DNA of 64,000 nt from Selenomonas sputigena_A (GTDB lineage: Bacteria; Bacillota; Negativicutes; Selenomonadales; Selenomonadaceae): contig NZ_CP194411.1 in the NCBI RefSeq assembly GCF_051603425.1, positions 2,356,001 through 2,420,000 on the forward strand, written 5' to 3'. The notes under the pieces are model-generated. The model worked only from the letters and a program-made list of their open reading frames with translations. It was not told where the DNA came from and made no database searches. Each line of letters begins with the position of its first letter. Position 1 is the stretch's first letter. Shown here piece after piece: positions 9,233 through 17,482 of this stretch. The position numbers were made by a program, and so were the translations under genes.

Positions 9233-10066
9233 TTATATCAGCCCCAGAAGATTATTCAGCACTTTCATAATATCGCCGTACTGAATTTCCTTAGCGTATG
9301 AAAATCGATTTTGATACTTCTCCCACATTCCCTTAAGCTCATTACTTTCTATTATCCGCGATAAAATACCTGCTCTGTCGGCAATGTTTTCCGCAGTTCC
9401 TCGATGATTCGATGTTGCAGTGAGCGCTTCTTCAAAAACAGCTCGGCTGTATTTCTGTGTTTTAGCAATAATGTATACATCATAGAAATCTCTTGGCCTT
9501 GTGCTGAATACTCCCCTGCTAAGAATGGTTTCAACCTTCTCTGCTAAGACAGTTTCCATATTGTAACCCCACAACCGGATACGTTGTTCTTCGTCAAACA
9601 TCCCGCCAATCTCATATTGAATGGCATCAGGAGTGATGACATCTCCTGTGGAAATATCGACAGACAGATGTGTAGACATGGCATCATAAACTGCATCAAT
9701 TCTGACACGATACCCATCGTACAGATCATTCTCCCGAATCGCTTCAATAGATACAATATGAAAATCCACCTCATCGTTAAGAGCGACTTTGCAGATTGAC
9801 TCAATCGCCGTATAAATCCGCTCTTTTGTGACAGGCAATCCTCTGAGCGTCGTGTCCAGATCCATCGTTGATCGTGTGTCCAAGCCAACAACCGCTGCGA
9901 TGAGCATACCTCCCTTGATGACGAAATTATCCTTATATTCGGATGCAGAGAGTCTGGCGAGAAACTTCTCAAACATATAATTTTGAAGAACTGCTTGCGC
10001 AGCAATCTTGCTCTTCTTCGCATAGTTCCGAATCTTTGCCTTCAAGCTCATGGATTTGGAACTCAT
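9233..10066 (-). CDS. abiEii: AbiEii-type nucleotidyltransferase toxin
   Basis: Toxin of a type IV toxin-antitoxin/abortive-infection pair. AbiEii proteins are DNA-polymerase-beta-like nucleotidyltransferases, and some members block tRNA charging by adding nucleotides to the tRNA 3' end. The 277 residues contain the nucleotidyltransferase motif KGGMLIAAVVG (GG at 52-53) with the metal-binding DLD at 69-71, a downstream AEKVETILSR helix and RPRDFYDVYII. All key positions look intact. Its start overlaps the antitoxin stop by 4 bases, the normal translationally coupled abiEi-abiEii arrangement. It sits in the accessory island next to phage and IS remnants, consistent with horizontal acquisition. 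Confidence 0.9.
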   Translation of the reverse strand: MSSKSMSLKAKIRNYAKKSKIAAQAVLQNYMFEKFLARLSASEYKDNFVIKGGMLIAAVVGLDTRSTMDLDTTLRGLPVTKERIYTAIESICKVALNDEVDFHIVSIEAIRENDLYDGYRVRIDAVYDAMSTHLSVDISTGDVITPDAIQYEIGGMFDEEQRIRLWGYNMETVLAEKVETILSRGVFSTRPRDFYDVYIIAKTQKYSRAVFEEALTATSNHRGTAENIADRAGILSRIIESNELKGMWEKYQNRFSYAKEIQYGDIMKVLNNLLGLI

Positions 10067-10659
10067 AGCAACACCTCCAGGTATTTTTTCAAATCTGTGC
10101 CAACCTTAAGCTGTGCCGCATAATCAGCCAGTCGATCGAGGTTCTTCTTATCGTACGCAGCATAAGTTTTGATGGCTGAAATGACGGTCTCTTCATCACA
10201 GCGATTTCTCGTCCGTAAGAAGTCACATATCGTTCTCTCCGGATCATAGCAACGAACCCAATTCCCAAAGATTGTTTGTCGCTCTGCAACACCCAATCGA
10301 TGCAGCTTCGGTTTGATATAAAAATAAACACATTCATCCTTGATGGAGCATGGAATCACTTTGTTGCTGGGAAGCGTGATGCTGTGCATGAACGGCGTTC
10401 TTTCTGAAAGGCCGTTCAGGAAAAGCGCACTTTCATGAGAAAAAATGATGTGTTCAGATCGAAGCATCAACGTATACATATCATCGTGAATGGCATCCGG
10501 CAAGATGTAGATGCCCTGACGTACCCGTTCCAATAGACCGGCATGAACATATTTCAATAAAAGCTGCTTGGAGAACCCCAGCGAAAGAACTTCAGCTGTA
10601 GTAATCATGTTCTTGTTTTCGATCAGAGCCTTCATAATCATGGGATTGATACTGTTCAT
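10063..10659 (-). CDS. abiEi: AbiEi-type antitoxin/transcriptional autoregulator
   Basis: Cognate antitoxin of the AbiEii pair: an N-terminal winged-helix domain (about residues 1-60, TAEVLSLGFSKQLLLKYV, then LERVRQGIYILPD) and a C-terminal antitoxin domain (FSHESALFLNGLSERTPF, CYDPERTICDFLR). In known AbiE systems this protein represses its own promoter by binding inverted repeats, and toxin neutralisation does not need a stable complex. I take the ATG at 10659 (198 residues), 7 bases after AGGAGG. A GTG two codons upstream is possible but would sit too close to that site. It is transcribed from the near-perfect promoter at 10694-10722. Confidence 0.9.
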   Translation of the reverse strand: MNSINPMIMKALIENKNMITTAEVLSLGFSKQLLLKYVHAGLLERVRQGIYILPDAIHDDMYTLMLRSEHIIFSHESALFLNGLSERTPFMHSITLPSNKVIPCSIKDECVYFYIKPKLHRLGVAERQTIFGNWVRCYDPERTICDFLRTRNRCDEETVISAIKTYAAYDKKNLDRLADYAAQLKVGTDLKKYLEVLL

Positions 10660-10693
10660 GAGCACACCTCCTCATGGTTTACTTTTGATTGGT

Positions 10694-10722
10694 ATTATAT
10701 ATTTTTACTTTTTGAAAGTCAA
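10694..10722 (-). promoter_or_regulatory. Near-consensus promoter of abiEi-abiEii
   Basis: Minus strand TTGACT (10717-10722), exactly 17 bases, then TATAAT (10694-10699), about 35 bases upstream of the abiEi start. Such a strong core promoter fits a gene pair that represses itself. Confidence 0.85.
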
Positions 10723-10851
10723 CTTCCTGAAACACAAACACCGCACATCATGGTGAAACAACTTATTTCATGTTCGATGGAACGTACAAGCAGCACTTCC
10801 CTTGGCTAAGCACTCCATTCTCCAGTGGTCAGGATTATTGCCGCAGAACGC

Positions 10852-10900
10852 AAAAAAAGAATTCCGATCAACCGCCCTCTCAGGGCGAATCGATCGGAAT
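10852..10900 (-). terminator. Intrinsic terminator of rlmD
   Basis: Minus strand ATTCCGATC pairs with GATCGGAAT, with an inner GCCC/GGGC stem, followed by a run of seven T. It begins about 20 bases past the rlmD stop. Confidence 0.88.
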
Positions 10901-10919
10901 CCTTTGCTTTTTCTTCGCG

Positions 10920-12293
10920 TTATCTCTGCTTCCGTGACAGCAGTGCAACCGTCTCGACATGCGTAGTTTGTGGAAACATATCAACGGGTTGTATTTTATC
11001 GACAATATAACCCAATGGCTGTAAAATGGCGATGTCCCTGGCCAATGTTGCCGGGTTGCAGGAGACATAAACAATACGATTAGGGTTCATTTCAGCAAAA
11101 GTTTTGAGGACAGCTTCTGTACACCCAGCTCTTGGAGGATCGACGACGATGACATCGGGACAGATGTTTTCACGATGGAGACGCGGCATAAGTTTCGTTG
11201 CATCACCTACGAAAAATTCTGCATTTTTTATATGGTTGTCATATGCATTTCTTTTTGCATCTTCAATAGCCGGCTTGACAATTTCAATGCCGTAGACACG
11301 ATAAGCTTTCCGAGCCAAAAAAAGTGTAATCGTACCTGTACCGCAATAGGCGTCAATAACGGTTTCCGTCCCCGTAAGATTGGCATATTCAAGCACTTTA
11401 TCATAAAGTATAGCCGTTTGCTCAGTATTTACCTGAAAAAAAGAACGTGGGGAAACCGAAAACCGCAAAGATCCTATGCGCTCAGGAATCGCCAGCTTGC
11501 CCCAAAGAAGTTTTGTTTCACGTCCCAAGATCACATTATTGCGGTAGGTCTGGACGTTTTGCTGCACGCTCTTCAATTTTGGAATACGCTTCTTCAGCAG
11601 ACTTGTAATTTCCTTTGCCTGTGGCAAATCTTTCGTTGCTGTGACAAGAACGACCATTGCCGCATCGTCTTCGCCAATCCGCCCCACAACATGGCGCAAG
11701 ATGCCTGTATGGCTATCCTCATTATAGATAGGAATCCGACATTTCGCGATGATTTCCCGCATAGCATTGGCAATAGTATTATTTCCTTCTTTTTGAATAT
11801 GACAATTATCTGTATCAACGATATCATGCGAATTTTTCGCAAAACAACCTATGACGACTTTGCCCTGTTTTCTGCCAACCGGGAATTGCATCTTATTACG
11901 ATAATGCCACGGATCTTTTGCGCCAAGCACGGGCAGCACCGCAACACCTTTAAGTCCACCGATATGTTCCAAGGCATCGATGACCTGTCGTTGCTTGAGA
12001 CGGAGCTGTGCTTCATACGCAATATGCTGCAGCTGACAGCCACCGCATTGCTCATAAATCATGCAACGAGGCTTCTGTCGATCCGGACTCGTTTGCAAAA
12101 TTTTTGCCATACTCCCCCGTGCATATGTTTTTTTCACCTCATCGATACATGCAATTATCCGTTCACCAGGCAATGCTCCTGGTATAAAAATCGCAAAATC
12201 ATCTACGCGTCCCACTCCTTCGCCACCCGTACCAAGTGCATCTATATCGATTTCATATTTTTTCCCCCGTTGCACGGGAACCTCTTTTTTCAT
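10920..12293 (-). CDS. rlmD: 23S rRNA (uracil-C5)-methyltransferase, RlmD/RumA family
   Basis: SAM-dependent enzyme making 5-methyluridine in 23S rRNA. Layout of the 457 residues: a TRAM RNA-binding domain (about 1-60), a four-cysteine iron-sulphur site including CEQCGGCQLQH, and a C-terminal Rossmann methyltransferase with VIDAYCGTGTITLFLA, VVDPPRAGC and the catalytic-Cys motif YVSCNPATLARD near the end. GAAGG lies 5 bases before the ATG. Low-GC Firmicutes often carry several paralogues (RlmCD, TrmFO-independent types), so the exact target uridine (747 or 1939) is not proved by sequence. A structured repeat copy lies directly upstream. Confidence 0.93.
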   Translation of the reverse strand: MKKEVPVQRGKKYEIDIDALGTGGEGVGRVDDFAIFIPGALPGERIIACIDEVKKTYARGSMAKILQTSPDRQKPRCMIYEQCGGCQLQHIAYEAQLRLKQRQVIDALEHIGGLKGVAVLPVLGAKDPWHYRNKMQFPVGRKQGKVVIGCFAKNSHDIVDTDNCHIQKEGNNTIANAMREIIAKCRIPIYNEDSHTGILRHVVGRIGEDDAAMVVLVTATKDLPQAKEITSLLKKRIPKLKSVQQNVQTYRNNVILGRETKLLWGKLAIPERIGSLRFSVSPRSFFQVNTEQTAILYDKVLEYANLTGTETVIDAYCGTGTITLFLARKAYRVYGIEIVKPAIEDAKRNAYDNHIKNAEFFVGDATKLMPRLHRENICPDVIVVDPPRAGCTEAVLKTFAEMNPNRIVYVSCNPATLARDIAILQPLGYIVDKIQPVDMFPQTTHVETVALLSRKQR

Positions 12294-12331
12294 TCCAGCC
12301 TTCCATTCTATACATACATTATGCTAAACTT

Positions 12332-12537
12332 TCAGGACATACGTTCAGCCGCCACAAAAAACGGCATGACTTCCTTTGTGTCCGGTTCCAGTGATGGCAT
12401 CATCACAGCATCGTGCTGTACATATGGCCTCACGCCTTACAGAAACCTCACCAATCAGTCTGCGCCCTTTGGGCTTGACCTCTTGGGGTTTCATGATAAA
12501 CTACACGCAGAAACGTCCACTTTGCAGACATTATGCG
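12332..12537 (-). repeat. Copy A of a dispersed structured repeat
   Basis: Read on the minus strand it has three parts. The first is a hairpin related to H2 (12506-12537). The second is the nested hairpin H1 (12442-12494), where GAAACC pairs with GGTTTC, CCAA with TTGG, GGTC with GACT and GCCC with GGGC. The third is a module X (12332-12441) closed by an imperfect 11-base stem. H1 and X are clearly homologous to the copy at 37326-37486, and H1 and H2 to the array at 49171-49432. It fills the gap between the HAD gene and rlmD. Part of X also reads as 33 codons ending MPFFVAAERMS and a stop, so a decayed coding origin is not excluded. Confidence 0.8.
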
Positions 12538-12554
12538 CCGCTCTTACTAAACTT

Positions 12555-13223
12555 CTAAACCTTGGAAAATCTCACCTTTTCCAAAAGTTCCTGCGGTTTT
12601 TCCAGCAAGACTTTCGCACCGTTGGCGATGAGTTCTTCTTTGTCTCGAAACCCCCAAAGAACACCTACAGGAAGGAAACCAGCACGCACTGCTGTCTGCA
12701 TGTCAACAGAACTGTCGCCCAAATATGCCACCTCTTCAGGCTGTACGCCAAGATTTTTGGCAATTTCAAGCGGCGTAGCGGGATCCGGTTTTTTCGGATG
12801 CCCCGGCCGATCACCAAGAACCTCTTGGAAAAGATCTTTCTCGAAAAGTATATTAACGATTTTCGTTGCCGCCTCCATATGTTTGTTTGTACAAATGGCC
12901 ACAGGAATACGGTATTTTTTCAGAGCGGACAAAAGTTCGTTTATCCCCGTATACGGACGCGTTTTTTCAAGCAAATGCACGTCATATATCTCCTTGTACT
13001 TTGCTAACGCATCTTTCACAAATTCAGCCGAGGCCGCTTTATCCTCCGGCAATGTGCGTTCCATAAGCTTTTGTGAGCCATTGCCTACAAAATGACGATA
13101 TTTCTCAATCTCATGCGTCGGAAAACCATATCCCTCAAGCATAGCATTTACACTATCGGCAATATCATCCAAAGAATTGACAAGCGTACCGTCGAGATCA
13201 AAAATCACTGCCTTGTATTGCAT
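12555..13223 (-). CDS. gph: HAD-family phosphatase, phosphoglycolate phosphatase-like
   Basis: Haloacid-dehalogenase-type hydrolase with motif I FDLDGTLVNS at the N-terminus, a helical cap (about 18-85), motif II CTNKH, a motif III Lys region, and motif IV YLGDSSVDMQTAVRAG. The architecture matches Gph/PGPase, which removes the phosphate of 2-phosphoglycolate made during DNA repair. Related HAD enzymes such as pyrophosphatase PpaX look similar, so the substrate is not certain. I choose the ATG at 13223 (222 residues) because AAGGCGG lies 6 bases before it. A TTG at 13247 would add eight residues without support. It follows rpoC but is separated from it by a terminator. Confidence 0.82.
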   Translation of the reverse strand: MQYKAVIFDLDGTLVNSLDDIADSVNAMLEGYGFPTHEIEKYRHFVGNGSQKLMERTLPEDKAASAEFVKDALAKYKEIYDVHLLEKTRPYTGINELLSALKKYRIPVAICTNKHMEAATKIVNILFEKDLFQEVLGDRPGHPKKPDPATPLEIAKNLGVQPEEVAYLGDSSVDMQTAVRAGFLPVGVLWGFRDKEELIANGAKVLLEKPQELLEKVRFSKV

Positions 13224-13329
13224 AAGGAGCCGCCTTTCTGTCTGCAAATAAGTGCATCACTGTGTCTGAGCAATTTGTCTTTGTATTATTTCGAGGAAAA
13301 CCTCTTTTTCCCTTCTGTCTCCCTTATGC

Positions 13330-13361
13330 GAAAACGAGGCAGCCGCAAAAGCGGCTGCCTC
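13330..13361 (-). terminator. Intrinsic terminator of rpoBC
   Basis: Minus strand GAGGCAGCCGC pairs perfectly over 11 bases with GCGGCTGCCTC around a TTTT loop, followed by GTTTTC. It begins about 10 bases after the rpoC stop. Confidence 0.92.
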
Positions 13362-13370
13362 AAAAACGGC

Positions 13371-16300
13371 TCAAGCGCCAATATTTCCATGTTCGACAGA
13401 TGTATCCTCCGATGCTGCCCCAAGCGTCTCATTTTCAGCAACATCATCTTCCAGCGTTTCGGAATCGGAAGCCTTATCCATCCGTGCTTCTCCCTCATCA
13501 CCGTCCCCAGGAGCATCGGGGGGCGGTGGATTTGGGTCAACAACCGCAACATTGCGGTAGCGCCCCATACCTGTTCCTGCAGGAATGAGCTTGCCAATGA
13601 TGACATTTTCCTTAAGTCCAATCAACGGGTCAACCTTGCCCTTGATTGCAGCATCTGTAAGGACGCGTGTCGTTTCCTGGAAGGACGCGGCAGAAAGGAA
13701 GGAATCCGTGGCAAGCGACGCTTTCGTGATGCCGAGGAGAATCGGCTTTGCTACAGCAGGTTCTCCATCCGCTTCAATAGCCGCAGCGTTCGCTGCCTCG
13801 AAAGAATTGATGTCAACATACTCTCCCGGCAAGAAGCTTGTAGTGCCCGATTCCTCGATTTTCACCTTATGGAGCATCTGCCGCACCATGACCTCGATGT
13901 GTTTGTCGTTGATTTCAACACCCTGCGACTTATAGACCTTCTGCACCTCATAGACAAGATATCGCTGCGTATCCCTGAGACCGCAGACGCGCAAAATATC
14001 ATGCGGATTGATAGATCCCTCTGTCAATCGATCGCCGGGACGCAAGTGGTCGCCGTCGTGTACGACAAGACGGGCACCATAAGGAATTGCATACTCACGC
14101 GATTCACCCGCTTCAGGAACGAGCAGAAGCTTTCTCATGCCCTTGCCCGTATCCGAAATTTCGACCTGACCCTCAATTTCCGCAATTATCGCATGATGCT
14201 TTGGCTTTCTGGCCTCAAAGAGTTCCTCGACACGCGGCAGACCTTGTGTGATATCTTCACCTGCGACGCCTCCCGTATGGAACGTGCGCATTGTAAGCTG
14301 TGTTCCCGGTTCGCCAATGGATTGAGCAGCAATCGTGCCAACAGCTTCGCCAACTTCGACCTCCGCCTGGTTCGCCAAATCACGTCCATAGCACTTGACG
14401 CAAACACCGAACTGTGATTTGCAGGTCAAGACGCTGCGAATCGAAACCCTGTCGCGTACTGCCGCAATTTTTTTGGCCAAAGCCTCATCAATTGCATCAT
14501 TAAGAGAAGCTATTTTTTCACCCGTCGCAGGGTCGATAATGTCTTCCGCCAGAACGCGTCCGGTAATGCGGTCTTCCAGCGATTCAATGACGCCATTGCC
14601 TTCTTTGATGGCCTCAACTTCAATGCCGCGGATATTATTGTTGCGCACCTTGACTTCTTTCGCATCACATCCGAGCATGGCCTCAATATCCTCTTCCGTT
14701 AAGATAGTTGCGGCAGGCACACATTCCACGCCTTCGCTGTCTACGACAGCATCCTTTGTTTCCTTCCCAAGCATCTCATGCACAATCGCATGCTTAATCT
14801 CCTCACGACGGGAGCGATCCGGTTCTCCGAGTGCAATCTTCTCCGATACCATCGCATTGCTGACAACCGTCTCCAAGGAGAGCGATGAACCGCGCAAAAC
14901 AATTTCAGGTACATTTTCCTCACCGAGAAGTTCAAGATCCCCCTCCGTAAGAACCGTATCCTGCGGAAGCAGCAGCTCCCCTGACTCCGGGGCAAAAATA
15001 TCGGCTGCAGTCAAACGCCCGACAAGCTGTTCGTCAAGAATTTCAATGGCATCCGCTGTCGATTCTGCAAGGCAGGCGCGCGCGCGCAGCAAATTGATGC
15101 TTTCCACGTCGCAGTCGTCCTCACGTACGATAACATCTTGTGCAACATCGACGAGGCGACGCGTCAGATAGCCCGAATCCGCCGTGCGAAGCGCCGTATC
15201 GGCCAAACCTTTTCGAGCGCCATGCGAAGAAATAAAGTAATCGGAAACCGTCAAGCCCTCACGGAAATTTGCCGTAATTGGCAAGTCGATAATTTTACCT
15301 GACGGATCAGCCATAAGACCACGCATACCGGCAAGCTGACGCATCTGCTGTTTGTTGCCTCGCGCCCCCGAGTCTGCCATCATGAAAATCGGGTTGAATG
15401 CGTCCATATTGTCCATCATCGCATCCGTCACATCATCCGTCGCCTGTGTCCAAAGTGCAATAACCTTGTTATAGCGCTCCTCATCCGTGATAAGACCACG
15501 ACTGAACTGGCGTTCAATACCGTTGACTTTTTTCTTCGTCTCATCCAGAATGTCCTGTTTCTTTTGCGGCACAATGATATCGGAAATTGCAACCGTCATA
15601 CCCGCAAGGCAGGCATAGTGGTAGCCAAGATTCTTCACATCGTCAATGACGACTGCCGTTTTGGAAGCTCCGAAATGATCGAAACAATTTGCAACGAGCT
15701 TTCCAAGCTGCTTCTTGTCCATCCGAATGCCAAGGCACCACTGGTTTGTTTCCTCATCTTTATGATAGTAACGAAGCTCCGGCGGCAGAATCTCGTTGAA
15801 AATCATCCTGCCAAGAGATGTCTTGACAAGACCGTATTTCTCAATACGAACCTGGATTTCAGCCTGAAGTGCCAACTCTTGATGTTGATACATCAAAAGA
15901 GCCTCTTTAATGCCCGTGACAATCTTGCCTTCGCCCAAAGCGCCGGGACGCAGGATGGTCAGGTAATATGCCCCCAACACCATGTCCTGTGTCGGCACAA
16001 TAATCGGACGCCCATCCTTCGGTGCGAGAATATGATTCGCAGCCAGCATCAGTATGCGCGCCTCGGCTTGTGCTTCAGCCGAAAGGGGCAAATGTATAGC
16101 CATCTGATCGCCGTCAAAATCCGCATTATATGCCGTGCAGGCAAGCGGATGAAGCTTCAGGGCACGGCCTTCGGTAAGAACAGGTTCAAAGGCCTGGATT
16201 CCGAGACGATGCAGCGTCGGAGCACGGTTTAAAAGAACCGGATGCTCCTTGATAACTTCTTCGAGCATATCCCAAACCTCGGGGCGAGCTCGTTCCACCA

Positions 16301-17465
16301 TACGTTTCGCACTCTTAATGTTGTGCGCAACCTCAGAACTTACAAGCCGTTTCATCACAAAAGGCTTGAAGAGTTCCAAGGCCATCTCTTTAGGCAAACC
16401 GCATTGATGCAGTTTGAGCTCCGGTCCGACAACAATAACGGAACGTCCCGAGTAATCGACGCGTTTGCCGAGAAGGTTCTGCCGGAAACGCCCTTGCTTT
16501 CCTTTGAGCATATCAGACAAGGACTTCAAAGGACGATTGCCCGGTCCTGTCACAGGACGGCCTCGACGGCCATTATCAATAAGCGCATCGACGGCTTCCT
16601 GCAGCATTCGCTTCTCATTTCTCACAATGATATCAGGAGCACCGAGATCCAGGAGACGCTTTAAACGATTGTTGCGGTTAATGACACGGCGATAGAGGTC
16701 ATTGAGATCGCTCGTCGCAAAACGTCCGCCATCGAGCTGTACCATCGGACGAAGCTCCGGCGGGATGACGGGAACAGCATCCAGCACCATCCATGAAGGC
16801 TGGTTGCCCGACTTGCGGAATGCCTCGACAACCTCAAGACGGCGAATTGCACGAACTTTGCGCTGACCGCTGACCTCACGCAAATCCTTTCGGAGCTCCT
16901 CATTCATCTTATCGAGATCAAGCTCCAAAAGCAGTTCCTTTACTGCCTCTGCACCCATACCAACGCGAAATGCTCCGCCAAACTTACTGCGATTGTCACG
17001 ATACTCGCTCTCCGTCAACAGCTGCTTCTTGATGAGCGGCGTATCACCGGGATCAAGCACGATATAAGAGGCAAAATAAAGAACCTTTTCCAGGGAGCGC
17101 GGCGAAATATCAAGAATCAATCCCATGCGACTGGGTATTCCCTTGAAATACCAAATATGGGAAACCGGTGCCGCAAGCTCGATATGTCCCATGCGTTCAC
17201 GGCGCACTTTGGCTCGCGTCACTTCAACACCGCAGCGGTCACAGACAATTCCTTTGTAGCGAATCCTCTTGTACTTGCCGCAATGGCATTCCCAATCGCG
17301 TGTTGGCCCAAAAATGCGCTCACAGAAAAGCCCGTCACGCTCCGGCTTCAACGTGCGGTAGTTGATTGTCTCCGGCTTCTTGACCTCACCGTAAGACCAC
17401 TCGCGTATCTTGTCCGGCGAAGCCAGTCCAATGCGCATCGAGTCAAAATCGTTTACATCCAACAA
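13371..17465 (-). CDS. rpoC: DNA-directed RNA polymerase subunit beta'
   Basis: Largest catalytic subunit of RNA polymerase, 1364 residues. Visible landmarks: the N-terminal zinc site (CHCGKYKRIRYKGIVCDRCG), the invariant Mg-binding loop YNADFDGDQMAIHLP, the bridge helix and trigger-loop region, and a second four-cysteine zinc site (CKSQFGVCVKCYG). The C-terminal 60 residues are an acidic, low-complexity tail. The first codon is a TTG at 17465, 10 bases after GGAG, immediately followed by a second TTG; no in-frame ATG occurs before residue 10. It lies 17 bases downstream of rpoB, and the pair is closed by a strong terminator. Confidence 0.98.
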   Translation of the reverse strand: MLDVNDFDSMRIGLASPDKIREWSYGEVKKPETINYRTLKPERDGLFCERIFGPTRDWECHCGKYKRIRYKGIVCDRCGVEVTRAKVRRERMGHIELAAPVSHIWYFKGIPSRMGLILDISPRSLEKVLYFASYIVLDPGDTPLIKKQLLTESEYRDNRSKFGGAFRVGMGAEAVKELLLELDLDKMNEELRKDLREVSGQRKVRAIRRLEVVEAFRKSGNQPSWMVLDAVPVIPPELRPMVQLDGGRFATSDLNDLYRRVINRNNRLKRLLDLGAPDIIVRNEKRMLQEAVDALIDNGRRGRPVTGPGNRPLKSLSDMLKGKQGRFRQNLLGKRVDYSGRSVIVVGPELKLHQCGLPKEMALELFKPFVMKRLVSSEVAHNIKSAKRMVERARPEVWDMLEEVIKEHPVLLNRAPTLHRLGIQAFEPVLTEGRALKLHPLACTAYNADFDGDQMAIHLPLSAEAQAEARILMLAANHILAPKDGRPIIVPTQDMVLGAYYLTILRPGALGEGKIVTGIKEALLMYQHQELALQAEIQVRIEKYGLVKTSLGRMIFNEILPPELRYYHKDEETNQWCLGIRMDKKQLGKLVANCFDHFGASKTAVVIDDVKNLGYHYACLAGMTVAISDIIVPQKKQDILDETKKKVNGIERQFSRGLITDEERYNKVIALWTQATDDVTDAMMDNMDAFNPIFMMADSGARGNKQQMRQLAGMRGLMADPSGKIIDLPITANFREGLTVSDYFISSHGARKGLADTALRTADSGYLTRRLVDVAQDVIVREDDCDVESINLLRARACLAESTADAIEILDEQLVGRLTAADIFAPESGELLLPQDTVLTEGDLELLGEENVPEIVLRGSSLSLETVVSNAMVSEKIALGEPDRSRREEIKHAIVHEMLGKETKDAVVDSEGVECVPAATILTEEDIEAMLGCDAKEVKVRNNNIRGIEVEAIKEGNGVIESLEDRITGRVLAEDIIDPATGEKIASLNDAIDEALAKKIAAVRDRVSIRSVLTCKSQFGVCVKCYGRDLANQAEVEVGEAVGTIAAQSIGEPGTQLTMRTFHTGGVAGEDITQGLPRVEELFEARKPKHHAIIAEIEGQVEISDTGKGMRKLLLVPEAGESREYAIPYGARLVVHDGDHLRPGDRLTEGSINPHDILRVCGLRDTQRYLVYEVQKVYKSQGVEINDKHIEVMVRQMLHKVKIEESGTTSFLPGEYVDINSFEAANAAAIEADGEPAVAKPILLGITKASLATDSFLSAASFQETTRVLTDAAIKGKVDPLIGLKENVIIGKLIPAGTGMGRYRNVAVVDPNPPPPDAPGDGDEGEARMDKASDSETLEDDVAENETLGAASEDTSVEHGNIGA

Positions 17466-17482
17466 CGAGGGTTCACTCCCTT

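Noticed and set aside
10723..10851. A short plus-strand frame reading YFMFDGTYKQHFPWLSTPFS
   Set aside because: It looks somewhat protein-like and might be island debris, but has no start signal and runs into the rlmD terminator; nothing supports a gene.
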